Assembly: GCA_029990175.1 (NCBI GenBank) | Contig: JARKIP010000064.1 | Location: 12,294,001-12,358,000, forward strand | Direction: 5' to 3' | DNA from: Petunia secreta | Lineage: Eukaryota > Streptophyta > Magnoliopsida > Solanales > Solanaceae | DNA: 64,000 nt | Notes under the pieces: generated by a model | What the model was told of the DNA's origin: nothing | The model's database searches: none | Seen by the model: only the letters and a program-made list of their open reading frames with translations | Position numbers and translations under genes: made by a program | Shown: positions 21,157-34,100 of the stretch, piece by piece | How the letters are laid out: the number at the start of each line of letters is the position of its first letter | Numbering within the stretch: position 1 is the stretch's first letter

Positions 21157-21724
21157 AAGGAAGGGCAGTTGTTGATTATAAATATTTTTAAAAATCAAAC
21201 ATGATTGGAAAGTTAATATTATCAATAAAACAAACTTTTGGCAATAGCCAAGACTTTACACTCATACAGATTAACCAATTCAATTTAACTTGACTCAAAG
21301 TCTTTGCAAAAAGTAAAATTTTCCTATCAAAACTTATTTATCAACTTTAATATTAAAAATAATTAATGTGCCTTGAAGTTTTGCCATAGGCAATAGTATT
21401 GATAGCTAAATTGCCACAAAGTCTTGGCAAAAACATTACTAGCACAACCCTCAATAAATTTATCAATTTTAAATTAATTATATAATATTAGACTTGGAAT
21501 TAATTAAATAGAATTTAAGTCATGCCCATTGACAAGACTTTCCATCTAATCTCTTCATCCCACAACACTAAAATGCCTTGAAGTCCTGCAATTGCCAACA
21601 CTTCCACCGCATCCAATTCAACAGAACTCCAATCTTTAAAATAACAAAAAAATCAAACATCTAAGTGTACTTGTATAAATAAACGCATCAAACACATTAA
21701 ATACAAAACATACGTAATTAAAAA

Positions 21725-22306
21725 CTACTCAGCGAATTTCTCTAACTCTTTTTCAGTACTAAAAGTCTCATTTGGATTACTACACAGATAATTTTGCAAC
21801 GGAGGTAACAAACCAAAATTTGGAAATTCATCGCACACATCACATTTTTGCCTCTTCCTGCAACCTTCATCAAAAGATCTTGGCTGACTTATAAAATCAT
21901 CCACCGCATCTAAATGTACATGATCATGATCAGAAGATTCAATATTCCATTACCTGCAAAATTTTAAAAACAATAATGACAACACATAATAACAAAACAA
22001 TGAAACAATAATGAAAAGACCATATACAAACATACTTCTTTGCCTTCAACATCTACTGGTTGGGAAAAGATATCAGTCTCTCCACTTTGGTTTAGCAAGA
22101 ATCTGAGAAGCAATTTCTACAACAACTTCACCACCTTCTCCTTGATACCTTGTATACCAACATCAACGCCTGGTGCGTCCAATTTTGCAACTCCCACATA
22201 ACTTTATTCATTTCAACGCACCCAGAATCCCTTTTATATACACAACCTTCAAAACCTTTGGCAAACATATCAACATGCTCCAAGACCAAGACGGCCTTGA
22301 AACCTG
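21725..22306 (-). pseudogene. Second MULE gene, minus strand (MULE A copy)
   Basis: On the minus strand an exon-like stretch (22306 to about 22030; FAKGFEGCVYKRDSGCVEMN) is followed by a GTATG donor, an AT-rich intron ending TTTTGCAG, and a last exon (21953-21725). The last exon reads DAVDDFISQPRSFDEGC, RKRQKCDVCDEF and ends ELEKFAE-stop. A one-base insertion shifts the start of the last exon. The same last exon, with DDL..FIDQP and RKRQK, occurs in MULE B at 39454-39679. RKRQK could be a nuclear localisation signal. I do not recognise the family. It runs convergent to the transposase gene. Confidence 0.5.
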
Positions 22307-22559
22307 GACACTAAACTAGAATAAACTGAACTCAACAATTAATCTTCAAAGGACACAATCAGAAAATTGATGCTATGAACAAAATAGCAAACATATATTA
22401 CAATCACACGTGTCACTAAAGTATAGAAATCATCATCTAAACGCTTGTTGAAATTTCTTGTGTCGTCACCATAATCAAAGCAAACAGGCCAAAAACAAAG
22501 ACAAATGAAAAACACAACAACAACTATTGAACACATGACTGATGAAAAGAGCAAACTAC

Positions 22560-23010
22560 AGAAAAAGTCTCTACAACTATTGCCAATAGCCAACATTTTA
22601 AACTTGAGTGCAAGGGGCAACTTGTACAAATATTTTTGCAAGTATTGGCAATTGCCAAGCCTTTTACCTATACTACAGTGAAAAACTTACAGAGAAAGTC
22701 TATGCAACTCTTGGCGATAGCCAAGACTTTAAGTTATGTTGCAAGGGGGACCTTACACTGAAAATCTCTAAAAGTATTGGTAATTGCCAAGTCTTCTACC
22801 TCTACTGCAGTGAACAAGCTGCAGACAAAGTCTCCGCTACTCTTGGCAATAGCCAAGACTCTAAGTTCTGGTGGAAGTGACAACTTACACGGAACATATC
22901 TGGAAGTATTGGCAATAGCCAAGACTTTAAACTCTACTGCAATAAGCAACTTGCAGAGAAAGTCTATGCAACTTTTAGCCTTGGCCAAAACTTTAAGCTC
23001 TATGCAATGA
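22560..23010. repeat. Right hairpin-motif array of MULE A
   Basis: Six to seven half-units of the same motif as at 19907-20630 (TTGGCAATAGCCAAGACTTTAAG split across units, with GCAGAGAAAGTCT). Isolated further copies lie at 21235-21260 and 21530-21605. The array therefore exists at both ends of the element, flanking the two gene remnants. Confidence 0.7.
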
Positions 23011-23505
23011 GCAACAGGAATATCTAATAGCCATAGGCAATAAAAACCTTCAAATCACCGGAATCAAGCAAACACAAGCAAAAAAAAAAAAATCCACATG
23101 AACTTCAAACTTAATTCAACGATCATAGATCAAAATAAAAAAAAATTAACAGATAAATATATAAACAATAAGCATAAAAAATGAAAGGAAAAAATAAATA
23201 TACATAAATAATTAAGCGAAATAAAAATTACAATACAACAAAAAAAATAATAGAACAAACATATGAAAAAGAGAGAAGAAAAAACCCTAAATCTCAAGCA
23301 CATAAAGAAGAAAGGAGGCCAGAAACAGGGAAAGCGAGAAAGAAACACGTCCAGTGTGAATTAGGTCTAGTCAGGGGCAAAATTGTTCTTTCACAGACGG
23401 ATGGATGACGCGGAGGACATCTACTTAAAACATTTGAAACTGAGGACAAATTCCGAAGACTAGGTCTTAACACGGGCACGCCGTGAATTTTTTTATTCGG
23501 AACGG

Positions 23506-23789
23506 GGGATCGGAAGTGCCTTTTTTGTACAAATGAGCACATTTATACTTGGTGTTGAATTTTTGAGAGTTTCTTCCATAGTATTGAAATTTTGGAAAAA
23601 ACCCTCCTTTCTCTAAAATCTCCTCCATCAAATTCCTCGAATGTCAGTCATGTAAGGCCTTACTCACTAGGGCTGCTCGGCAACAGCCTAATGTCGCAAG
23701 TGCTGCCGTAGTGATTTAATCTGGGATTGAACTTTACCGCTGTGACTTAACCGAAAAAGGAAGAAATTGTTCTGATCTAAAGGGATTTT
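23506..23789. other. Spacer between MULE A and the CACTA element
   Basis: Short AT-rich sequence with no gene recognised. Confidence 0.4.
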
Positions 23790-23804
23790 TACTACTAGAA
23801 AATG

Positions 23805-24190
23805 GACCTTTAGCAACGGTTGTAAAATCGTTGCAAAAGATAGGAAAACTGTTGCAATAGCTCTATTGGAGCAGTTTTGCAACTGTTTCATCTGCTCGCG
23901 TTGCCGGAGGTCTATTGCAACGATTTTTGCAACGGTTTCAAAAGTCGTTGCCATATCTAACCCTATTGCTACGAACCTTCAATGTTGCCATAGGCCTATA
24001 TGTTGCAACGATTATGTAGTCAAATAGAACAGTTGAAAACCATTACAATATCATTTTATGCAACCGTTTTTTGAGGCTATTGCAAACACATTTTTATGCT
24101 ATTGCAACGATTATTATGAGCTATTGGAATAGTTATTAGGAGTTATTGCAAAAATAATTTTGGCTGTGGCAACGCTTATGAAACCTAAAG
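23805..24190. repeat. Left subterminal repeats of the CACTA element
   Basis: Many copies in both orientations of GTTGCAA and TTGCAAC(G)GTT, some paired as small hairpins (AACGGTTGTAAAATCGTTGC). Subterminal arrays of this sort bind the TNPA-type protein in En/Spm. The matching right array is at 35175-35370. Confidence 0.6.
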
Positions 24191-27159
24191 CAATAGTACA
24201 ATTAAGTAATAATGAATTTATTAACTATATTATAAAATTTAATACACCAAAAGTCATATAAAAAACATAAAAAAATTATTCATCAATATAATCATATTCA
24301 GAATATCCAACTGGTATTATTCACATAAAATCAAAATACACCTATCATCCAAAGTTTGAAAAAAGTCCTAGAAGATGTGAAAGCCTAGCAACTATCAGCC
24401 GGCTTAAGCAAGGTCTTCGCTCTTTCATCTTCCTCCCTTCAGTTTGCTTTACCTACAAAAGATGATGAAAAATTAGTCAAAATTCTTTTAACAATTAAAG
24501 AACAGAATATTTTTCTCAGGGCAATTTCAAATGTTCCAAGTGACCAAACTCTTTTGACAATATTAAGTGTAATCTAATGGTAAAGAATAGTAAAAATACA
24601 AAAAGACATTTTTCTTATTATGCTTCGTATTGTGTCCTGGTAACTCTCTTATCTCTAAATAAAGTTCTCCCTTCTTTTCTTGTTTCTTTCTTATAAATTT
24701 TTTCATAAGATGCAATATCAAGGAGCTTGAAGCTACTGTAGCAGGTAAGGAAATCGAGAACAAGATTAGATTCATATCCGTGAGATGGAAACAAAGAATG
24801 AATACCATCATGTAATGATTTCTAAGCTACGGCAATAGCTAATGAAATCCATAAGATTCCATTTTTTTTCTGGAAAATCTATCAGTGCTTTCATTTTTTT
24901 TTTTTTTTTTGAAAAATCTATTAGTGTTAGACTATGCTACCCTGAATTTTATTAGCTACCAAATCTTTTAAGAGTTCCTGCTTCATGAAATCTAAATAAG
25001 CTTCACCTAGAGCACGATGGGCATAATTGAAAGATATTGACATATATATTAGCTTGAGGACACAAGAATTGGATTGGAGCAGATTAAGGATTTAGCAGCA
25101 TCGGCATAAGCACTAGAAGCCTCTTTCTCACAGAAATGTAGCTATATCAGTTAAAGAAATTAAATATAGAGAATACCACAGCAAAATGTAGTATGACATA
25201 AAAATTTCAACAAACCACACAACACTGTTATTGTAAACATCAAAGAGCACATCCAGATTCTCACAGATAATATAGTTATACCATCCCATAGCAAAATTCT
25301 TCTACGATATTAAAAGAGAGGGGAAAAAGTTGTCTTGGCTTAAATTAATAAAGATTCAGTTTAGATATAAACCTGGCTTTCGCAGAGTTTTTGGAGTCCA
25401 TGATGTGTTGGTCTGACAATCTAACTTCTTAAATTGAGCTACCTTGGGTTGCATCCATTTTGCAACAGCAAAAACTTGAGATTTTTTTTTTCCTTCTTTG
25501 TTTTCCTCAATTTGGTATTACGATTTTGGATAAGGAAACACAACTATGCCCTGTATAAAAAAAGAGGTTGGACTTACAGAAGGCTAGCTAACTGCAATCC
25601 ACACTAAGTGATTCTTATTTTCGTAACTTACAGTATGAAAGACATAAGAAAAAAATTTGACCTCATTTTTGTGTAATCCCAGCTTTAAGACCATGCCATA
25701 CCATTGAACTCACATAACTAGAAGTTAGTTAATTTCTTATCTTGGAGGTACCAAATTCCAAAGCTACTAACCATCAGACATCTTTTTAATCCACACAACC
25801 TGTTTTTCAAGTAAATTACAGTCATACTAACTTAAACACAAGGGAATGAAGAAATTTTCCATCACCAACAACCAAGATACAGATACGCTAACCGATGAAG
25901 CTAAACAAGTTCAAATATACTACTCTGTTCTATATTGATATAATTTTCATCCACTAAAGATAAGCAAACTTGGCTGCTTGAATCGCCTAAATATCATATT
26001 GGATAAATGCACCAAAACCATTTTCTTGTGCTTTCCATTTTTGTGCAAATACATGTCTATCTGTTTTGTTAAAGATAATTCTCTTGCTAGAGAATGGTAA
26101 GTGAAATATAAATGTACGTTGGTCTACTTCGTTGAATTATGTCATTATACTTCTCTTGTCAGAAGACTATATATAAATTAATTACTTACTTAATTGCTTA
26201 TGTCTAATTAACACTTTTAACTATACAGACAGGAGTATATTCAAACATACGTACTCGAAAACAAATTCCCGAAGTTATAAAAAAATGACATGACTTACAT
26301 CCTTCTGTTTACTTTATGTTTCGACTTCGGTGAACTATAATTGAGAATGACTTATTATAATAACATGACAATGAAGGATGCCATAAAGGATCGTCAAAGA
26401 ATGAAATACTATCGTGGCCATCTTATGGAAATTCAAGAAACCATAGAGTAGGTTTATGCATTATCTTCATATTAAATTCATTATTATAAGTTATACATTC
26501 ATCATTTGAACACGATAAATAACATGGTAATTCAATAATGAGTACTGAAACCAAACTAATTCTGAAAATAGAAAGAGAAATAAAATGGAAAGAAAGAATA
26601 TTTATGGACAGTCAAGAACTTACACAAGTGTAGCAAATTAAAACCCCACAATGACAAGTCCCCGCTATCATTTAGCACAAAGCCAAATACTAACCCCCAT
26701 CAACAGTCCAAAGTCATCTACTGCACCTACAATATTATGGTGAGCCTTTCCTTAATACAGTTGGGACAAGGATAAAATTAAACAAGAAATGTGGCGGTAA
26801 ATGAAAAGTAATTAATACTACAAAAAAAATATGAGATGAAGTAGAAGCATTAGCTAAATCTGAGAGCACAAGAAAATATAGAAGGCTACAATATGAGACG
26901 ATGAGTCAAGCTCTAACAAGAGTATTACCTTACCCCTCCAACATCTCAGAATTTGCTTCAGACAGCAGGATCCTTACTTTGAGAAATTTGAGAAACCTGT
27001 GAACTTTGTGACACCTTTCAAGGCTGATGTTAGCCGTTTATATATATTACAACCTCACTTCTCCTATTTTCTTTGTCTGACACCTATCATAATGTGGCAC
27101 AATTTTTTTGAAACTTTCGATAAGAACCCTGAGTGCGCTTACTGGCACTTGATCATGAC
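24191..27159 (-). other. CACTA interior, left part; possible split-gene fragments
   Basis: No long ORF. On the minus strand a few short stretches look like exons with plausible splice sites (about 26935-26990, 26690-26745, 25385-25470 and 24360-24450, the last reading KQTEGRKMK). A similar stretch with a strong donor (ATCGGGTAAGTCC) lies at 30062-30190 beyond the LTR-like repeat. They could be exons of one disrupted transposon or captured gene. No family is recognised and this may be chance. Confidence 0.2.
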
Positions 27160-28561
27160 GTAGTGAAACGACCTCGATTAGTTGTTTCAAAAGTTAAGAC
27201 TTTGATTGACGTGTTGATAATTTTAAAATATTCGTAAGGTTCATTAGGACGTGTCTGTAAAATTTGAATTAAATCAGACCTCGTTCGGTACGTATCGGAA
27301 GAAGATTTCAGTTTTTATTGTCGATAAATATTAAAAGAGATTTTCGAGCTCGGTTTTGGCGAACGAGCTCCGATTCAAAATCCGAAAGCGCCATTAGGTT
27401 CGTATGATTATTTGTGACTTTTGTGAACTTTTAAAAGTGAATTTCGAGGATGTTCGGCTAGTTTATGCTAAAATGCCGAAAGTTAAATATTTTGACCTTT
27501 TTCCATTTAATTTGCATATTGAGTTTCGGGAGTCCGATTTGAGATCCACCTTCGCGAGTATGCTATGTATATTTTGTATAACTGGTATGCAAAAGTTGGA
27601 ATTATTTCGAATATCGTAGGGTGCCGTTTTAATTTTTACCGTAGCAGCGAATTTTTAAAAAAAAAAAAAAATGAAATTGAAAGTTAGGCGGTGGGGGATA
27701 TAAATCCCCCTACTAATCAATTTCGAGAACAGAAATAGACACAAGCACAGAAACGAAAAACAGACAATGTAGCAGAGGAAAAAATGCCAGAAAATGAGAA
27801 AAACGGCCGGAGAAAAGTAGAATTTTCACCTTGAAACATTCAGGTAATGATCCTAATATATTATTTGAGTTTATTACGTGTGTCTGAATATATTTTAACG
27901 GTAAAACTTGAAATATTAGACATCATTTTAATAAGTTCAATTAATAGTTTAAAGGGTCAATTGGACCCCGATAATGGAATTAATTATATATTCGTACTCA
28001 GTGAGTTGTGGGCAACATAAATGTAATTTATTTAGAGTTTGGTTATGTGACCATAAACCCTGTACATAGGCCTGGCCTGCGTATTGCGTATATGAATAGT
28101 GTATCAGGTTCCTACCTGGATTGCCCTAAGATGTGAGGAATGAAGCCTTTAGCCTAATTTGATATATTTTTCTGCTTATTGAATAGAGTGAGATCGTTTG
28201 GCAATGAAACCAAAGGATAAAGCGGTTGTTGATTAGCAATGCTAACTTTTGGACGACGTAAGTGTTTATATCCATTTCTTTGGAGACACCTGGCCTCATA
28301 GATTTTCTACCACGTGTTCTTTAAGAGTGTAGCTGCCGATAGGCGTACTCATTACGCCTTCACTTTGGATTTACAGTCTATATTATATGTTATGCCCTGT
28401 TATTGGTATTGCATTGAGAATCTGAGTATTGTACTGTGGCTGTGAGTTGGCATCTACTTCCCGGCTGTCGATGAGAGTCCCGCGCTGGTGAAGGGTTATT
28501 ATTGCATCACATTGCATTCATATGCATTATATGTCATTCATATGCATTACATTGCATATCA

Positions 28562-28990
28562 TATTGGGTGCAGGAGTATTCCGCCCCAGGAGCAGGAGGA
28601 TTCCGCTCCATTACATCATATTGAGGGTAGGAGGATTCCGCTCCATTACATCATATTGAGGGTAGGAGGATTCCGCCCTAGGAGCAGGAGGATTCCGCTC
28701 CTTTGCACATATCGAGGGGTAGGAGGATTCCGCCCCAAGAGTAGGAGGATTCCGCTCCATTTTATCATATTGAGGGTAGAAGGATTCCGCCTTAGTAGCA
28801 GGAGGATTCCGCTCCATTGCACATATTGAGGGGTAGGAGGATTCCGCCCCAGGAGCAGGACGATTCCGCTCCATTGCATCATATTTAGGGGTAGGAGGAT
28901 TCCGCCCTAGGAGCAGGAGGATTCCGCTCCATTGCATCATATTGAGGGTAGGAGGATTCCGCCTTAGGAGCATGAGGATTCCGCTCCATT
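28562..28990. repeat. Minisatellite of alternating covarying hairpins
   Basis: About seven units of roughly 55-60 bp. Each holds two small dyads with the same loop core AGGAGGATTCC but different stems: GGGGT..GCCCC and GGAGC..GCTCC. A spacer CATTGCATCATATTGAG separates units. Stem changes are often matched on both arms. The ORFs on both strands across this stretch (for example 28611-29000 minus) merely mirror the repeat. Confidence 0.7.
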
Positions 28991-29152
28991 CATTTGGCAC
29001 ATGTGACCCTTTGTATCATATTTCATTTCATTTCATCTCATTTTATTTCATTTCATACCATTGTATAGACTTGCGGTACATAACTACTGTTCTGCTTCTA
29101 CGTGCATTGCTTATTTGCCTATTTATTTCTGGCTCGTATTCTGGGTTGCGGT

Positions 29153-29266
29153 GATCGGGTTGCACGCCGCAACGTTATAAATATATAGATCGGGTTGCAC
29201 GCCGCATCGGTATAAATATATGAATCGGGTTGCACGCCGCAACAGGATGAATATATGGATCGGGTA
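29153..29266 (+). repeat. Three copies of a 35-36-bp repeat
   Basis: Direct repeats beginning GATCGGGTTGCACGCCGCA, separated by AT-rich tails (TATAAATATAT). Just upstream (29020-29062) is a TTTCA-type microsatellite. Confidence 0.65.
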
Positions 29267-29720
29267 TTTCTGATTGTTGATGTGTTTGGGATACCTATAT
29301 GTTTTGGTTATCTTACGTTCCTGGTTGTTGATAAGTTTGTCATCCCGTACGTGTTTCTGGTTATTATCTGGCTCTGCCTTTTTATAATTTAAATAAGAGA
29401 AATTTTGTTTATCTGTTTCTCCTCCCTGGCTAGCTATCCTATTCTTTGAGGTGGCTACTCTGCCCCACTTATTGAGTCCTTTTGACTCACCCTTATTTAT
29501 TGTTTGTTCTTGTCTATTTATTTCGTTTCGGCAGGTTCGCTCCAGAATTGAGTTCGCCACGTTGTTCAGGAGCGAAGACGACTTCAGCTGTCAGGGTGAG
29601 CCAGCTTTTATTCCGGATGGCCACCAGTTTATTGTTTATTATTTCAGCTGCATTTTGCTCTCTTCAGGAGGTATTTGTCTTCTCTTAGATGTCTAGTCTG
29701 GATATCCCTAAACCTAGTAT

Positions 29721-31124
29721 GTGGGTAGTCTGGCTTTTCATATTAATTGTAGCCCATAAATTATAATTATTGCAATATAAGGAAGCACATTCCCTAATAT
29801 ATTTAATCTACATTTTGTTGAACAGGTTATGTGCAAGGCATATTCGAGTAAGCACATTCAAACACCCACAATCGAACAACTCACATATTGCAACATCAAA
29901 AGTAAAGTTAGGTAGTCATAAATCCTTTATCCACACAGCTAAATCTACACAATTAGGTATTTAACCCAACCATTGGGATACAGCTAAAATTTAGAAGAAA
30001 CCCCCAAACTAAACTGCAGTAAATCTGTAAGCCCTAACCAGAAAGTAACTTCGGACTTACCCGATGGAAGACCCAACATTGGAAGAAAAATAAAAATTAT
30101 TCGAGAGCCCAGATCCGTGGGTCCGAGCTTTGATTTTTCCGGAGAGTTCCTTCGCCAGCAAAGAAAATGATGAGTTGTTTAGAGAATATTTTGGATGTTC
30201 TTTACTATGTTTAGTTTTTTACTCTTGTAGGTTATAGGAATAGATATATTAAAAAGTAAAAATAGAAAATAAATCACTTAAAAAGTGTAGGGTTCAGCCA
30301 AAATAAAAGAGGGAAAATAAGGAGGGAAATTAGATCATCGTAATAGATAAAATTTCTATAACTCCTTCTTATTCCAATCCTTAGTTATTACACTCATACC
30401 TTCATATGCACATCCATATAATAACTATCCATGAACTACTTCCCAAAAACTTACTTGCAATTTAACAACAACATCGACTTTCAAGAACACTAACTCCTCG
30501 TATGTCCATTTATCTCAATATTTTGTAAGTTTATTCTATTAGCCATATCATAATTTATAATTTGAGAGAAATTTTCTCAATCTTTCCCTTTTTGGAGCTT
30601 ATTGATCTAGCATATTCATAGATTGTTAGTTGCTTGTGCTCCAAGTATATTCCTAAGTTAAAAAAAATAATTTATAAATAAATATCTAGATTGCTATTAT
30701 CAAAATCATGTTTATTCATGGTTTAGCTAGGTTATAATAACGCTATTTCTTTCTTGTTCTTGATCTTACTAAATCTCTCGTGCATAAACTTTTAATTACT
30801 TGGACACAAAGTATCCTATACTGTAGAGTTTTCTTTCTTCTTGTTTATATGCAACCATATCATATCCATCCATAAACCACTACCTCTACAATTCATCCCA
30901 CAGTAAAATATACAAGTTGACAACACTGAACTTTGTATTAAAAACAGCTCTATATAATCTTGCAAAGCTTCTAATTCAAAGAATACTAGAACAAAGTATA
31001 TTTGTGCTCAAAGTGCACTTTCACGCTTTTCTCTCTCTATGTGAGAGCCATTTTTCTCTCTCCTTGTGAGAGCTAGATCTCTTGTTTGAATACAAGCCTT
31101 AGTTTTTGCTTCCTTTTTTCCTCA
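29721..31124. other. CACTA interior between the LTR-like repeat and the LINE ORF
   Basis: AT-rich. The last part (about 30960-31124) is likely LINE 5' leader and contains two copies of TTTCTCTCTC..TGTGAGAGC. An exon-like minus-strand stretch lies at 30062-30190. Confidence 0.3.
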
Positions 31125-34100
31125 ATGAGTTCATTATGTTGGAATTGTCGTGGGCTAGGAAACCCATAGACAATTCAGGAACTGAAGGATATGGTCTCTG
31201 CTAAGCAACCTAATATCATTTTCCTCCAAGAGACAAAGAAAAGTTGAGCCACCTTAGATCAAATTCGAGCTCAGCTAAATTATGAAGGACTTTTTGTTGT
31301 GGATCCAGTAGGATCCAGTGGGGGGTTGGCACTCTTTTAGAAGGAGAAAAACTCTTGCTCCCTTATTGCTTACCACAAACAGCTTATTGATGTAGAAGTA
31401 CATATTACTGGAACCCCTCTGTTTGGTTTTACCGAATTTTATGGCTACCCATGATCACATCAAAGACATGCATCATGGAATCTATTGAAGTCCCTAAAAG
31501 ACAAATCCACTCTCCTATGGTGTATAGCTGGTGATTTTAATGATATCCTTGACTATGGAGACAAATTTGGTCGAATACAACAATCAGAATGGAGGATAAA
31601 TGGTTTTAAAACGGCGGTTAATTTTTGTAAACTCTATGACCTTGGCTACAGCGGTAACCGTTTTACATGGGAAAGATGTAGAAACACTCAGAACTGGGTC
31701 CGAAAAAGGTTAGATCGTGCTACGGCAACAAGAGATTGGCAAAAAAAATTTCCAAATACCAAAGTGCTTTATATTGAATCAACAGCAAGTGACCACGTGT
31801 GTATCTTTTTAAAATTGGGTATAAATATTATCTGCTACATTGCAAAACCTTTTTGTTTAAAAAATTCCTGGATGCGAGAGATTGATGTTAAGTAACCAGT
31901 CCAAACAACATGGAATCAGGGGAAAGGTATTCCCATTGAAGAGATGATAAAAGGTTGTGGTGCCTACCTTCTTGAATGGAGAAAGCACAAAAGACAACAA
32001 TTTAAGACCAACTTAAAGCAAGCCAAGGCGCAGATGACAAGATATAGAAACAGCCACAACCATACCATATGCAGCTATTGAATTCAGCTAAAGAGACATA
32101 CTTACAGGTACTTGAACAACAAAATATTTATAGGAAGCAATGAGCAAAACAACATTTGTTGAGAGAAGGTGATACCAACACAAAATTCTTCCATGTTATG
32201 GCCTCAAATAGGCGAAAGAAAAATACGTTCACACAACTGAAAGATGGGTTAGGACAGTGGCGTGGATGAGATAATGGTTTACAAGATGTGATGACGGATT
32301 TCTATAACACTTTGTTCACTTTTGAACAAGGGGCTACAGACGCAGTTCTTGACTTGATCGAGAATAAGGTAACAATAGAGCATAATTTATCTCTCAGCAG
32401 AAATTTTACAGTGGATGAAGTGAAGGAAGCAGTTTTCTCCATGCACCCAGACAAGGCCCCAGGACATGATGGCCTAAATCCAGGCTTTTATCGCAGTTTC
32501 TGATCGATGATGGGGAAAGATGTTTCAGACACAATTTTACAGTGTGTAAATGAAAATGGCAACATACCTGGCCAAAACAACGCCAAAATTTTTTTAATCC
32601 CAAAAAAGAAGCAACCTTAAGCAGTTTCTAATCCTAGGCCTATATCTCTGTGCAATGTGATTGATCGTATTGTTTGTAAAATAATGGAAAATCGGATGAA
32701 GTATTGCCTAAACGATATTATCTTTAAGGCTAAAAGTGAATTTATTCCAGGTAGATTTATTATTGATAATGCCATGATTTCATTTGAGATAAATCACCAC
32801 TTGAAGCGGAAAACACAAGGAAAATTAGGTTTTGCGGCTTTAAAAACTGACATGAGCAAGGCTTATGATAGAGTATAGTGGGATTACTTGAAGAACATTA
32901 TGCTCAAGCTTGGTTTTTCTATGGAGTAGGTCTTGAAAGTCATGAGAATGGTTATTACGGTTTCATACAGAATATCCCATTCAGGTAGGGAATTTGGAAA
33001 CATTATCCTATCAAGACGTTTACTCCAAGGTAATCCATTATCACCATATTTGTTCATCATTGTGGCAGAAGGTCTCTCGAAACTCTTGAGATTTCATACA
33101 CAACGTGGTAGCTTACATGGTGTCAAGATCACACTGTATGCTTCCCCTATCTCACATCTCTTCTTTGCAGATGACACACTTTTTTCTTCAAGGCAAATAA
33201 TTGTGAAGCAAGTACCATTAAAAATTGCCTTATGATCTATAAGTAAGCGTCAGGCCAACAGGTAAATTTTCATAAATCAGAGATCTTTTTTAGCAAAAAC
33301 ACTAATGACGCAACAAGAGATCAATTGCTGCTGTTTCAAATGTACCGATAGTTGATCAAGAAGGGGGTCTTCAGTTATATAATGGATAAAGTACGATCAA
33401 AGCTTCAGAGTTGGAAAAGAGCAGTCCTATCAAGAGCAGGGAAGGAGATTCTATTGAAGACGGTGGTACAGGCAATACCAAATTATCTTATGTCTCTTTT
33501 TGCATTATCTGTAGACATATGTGTTGTTATTAAAGGAGCTATGAACGATTTTTGGTGGCGCAATGGAGGTAGTGAGGGATCCGGAATTAAATGGATTTCA
33601 TTGGAGCGGCTTAGCAAACGCAAAAGTGACGGTGGTATGGGCTTCCAAAGATTCCAACATACAAACACGTCACTATTAGCCAAGACAGGCTGGACGATTT
33701 TGACTCGGCCAAATGCTCTTATAACTCGACTCCTTGGTGCTAAATACTATCGCAGCTCCGACTTCCTTAATGCAGGTGAGGGATCAAATCATAGCTTTAT
33801 TTGACGATCACTTTGTGCGGCGAAATACCTTTTCCAAAAGGGTTGTGTTAAAAGAATTAGGAATGGACTAAGTATACTGATATACAACGACCCATGGTTA
33901 CCAATAGGCCAATCCATGTTTATCCAAAGTGCTCCAACTGATGAGTCTCTGGATCTTTATGTGGCGGATTTGATAAATAGTGATACAAAAATATGGAAAC
34001 TATAACTCTTGGAAACTCTCTTTACTATAGAGGAAGTAAATTGTGTTAAATCTATTCCCTTGGGATTTACATTTTGGGATGATCGTTGGATGTGGAGATT

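Larger units (their letters stand above)
19411..23496 (+). mobile_element. MULE A: Mutator-like element with two gene remnants
   Basis: Flanked by TTGGAACGG (19402-19410) and TCGGAACGG (23497-23505): a 9-bp duplication with one change, typical of Mutator. The left end CTGAATTGCAGAAATATG aligns with the MULE B left end (GGGTAAATTACATAACTATG). The right end, reversed (ATAAAAAAATTCACGG), aligns with the MULE B right end. Order from left: leader with AACCCTAA and a likely splice donor AAGGTAAG (about 19644); hairpin motif array; transposase N-terminal remnant; minus-strand second gene; second motif array; AACCCTAA near the right end. The transposase core is deleted, so it cannot move alone. Confidence 0.7.
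27160..29720 (+). repeat. LTR-like noncoding repeat with internal tandem repeats
   Basis: Begins near GTAGTGAAACGACCTCGATTAG, which resembles the start of a long noncoding LTR type (TGTAGTGACCCGACC) that I know from nightshade genomes, and contains the minisatellite at 28562-28990 and the repeat at 29153-29266. I cannot define both ends or a target duplication, so element type and limits are tentative. No coding sequence. Confidence 0.3.

Noticed and set aside
28611..29000. 129-residue repetitive minus-strand ORF and plus-strand counterpart
   Set aside because: Translation of the minisatellite on both strands; no independent coding evidence.
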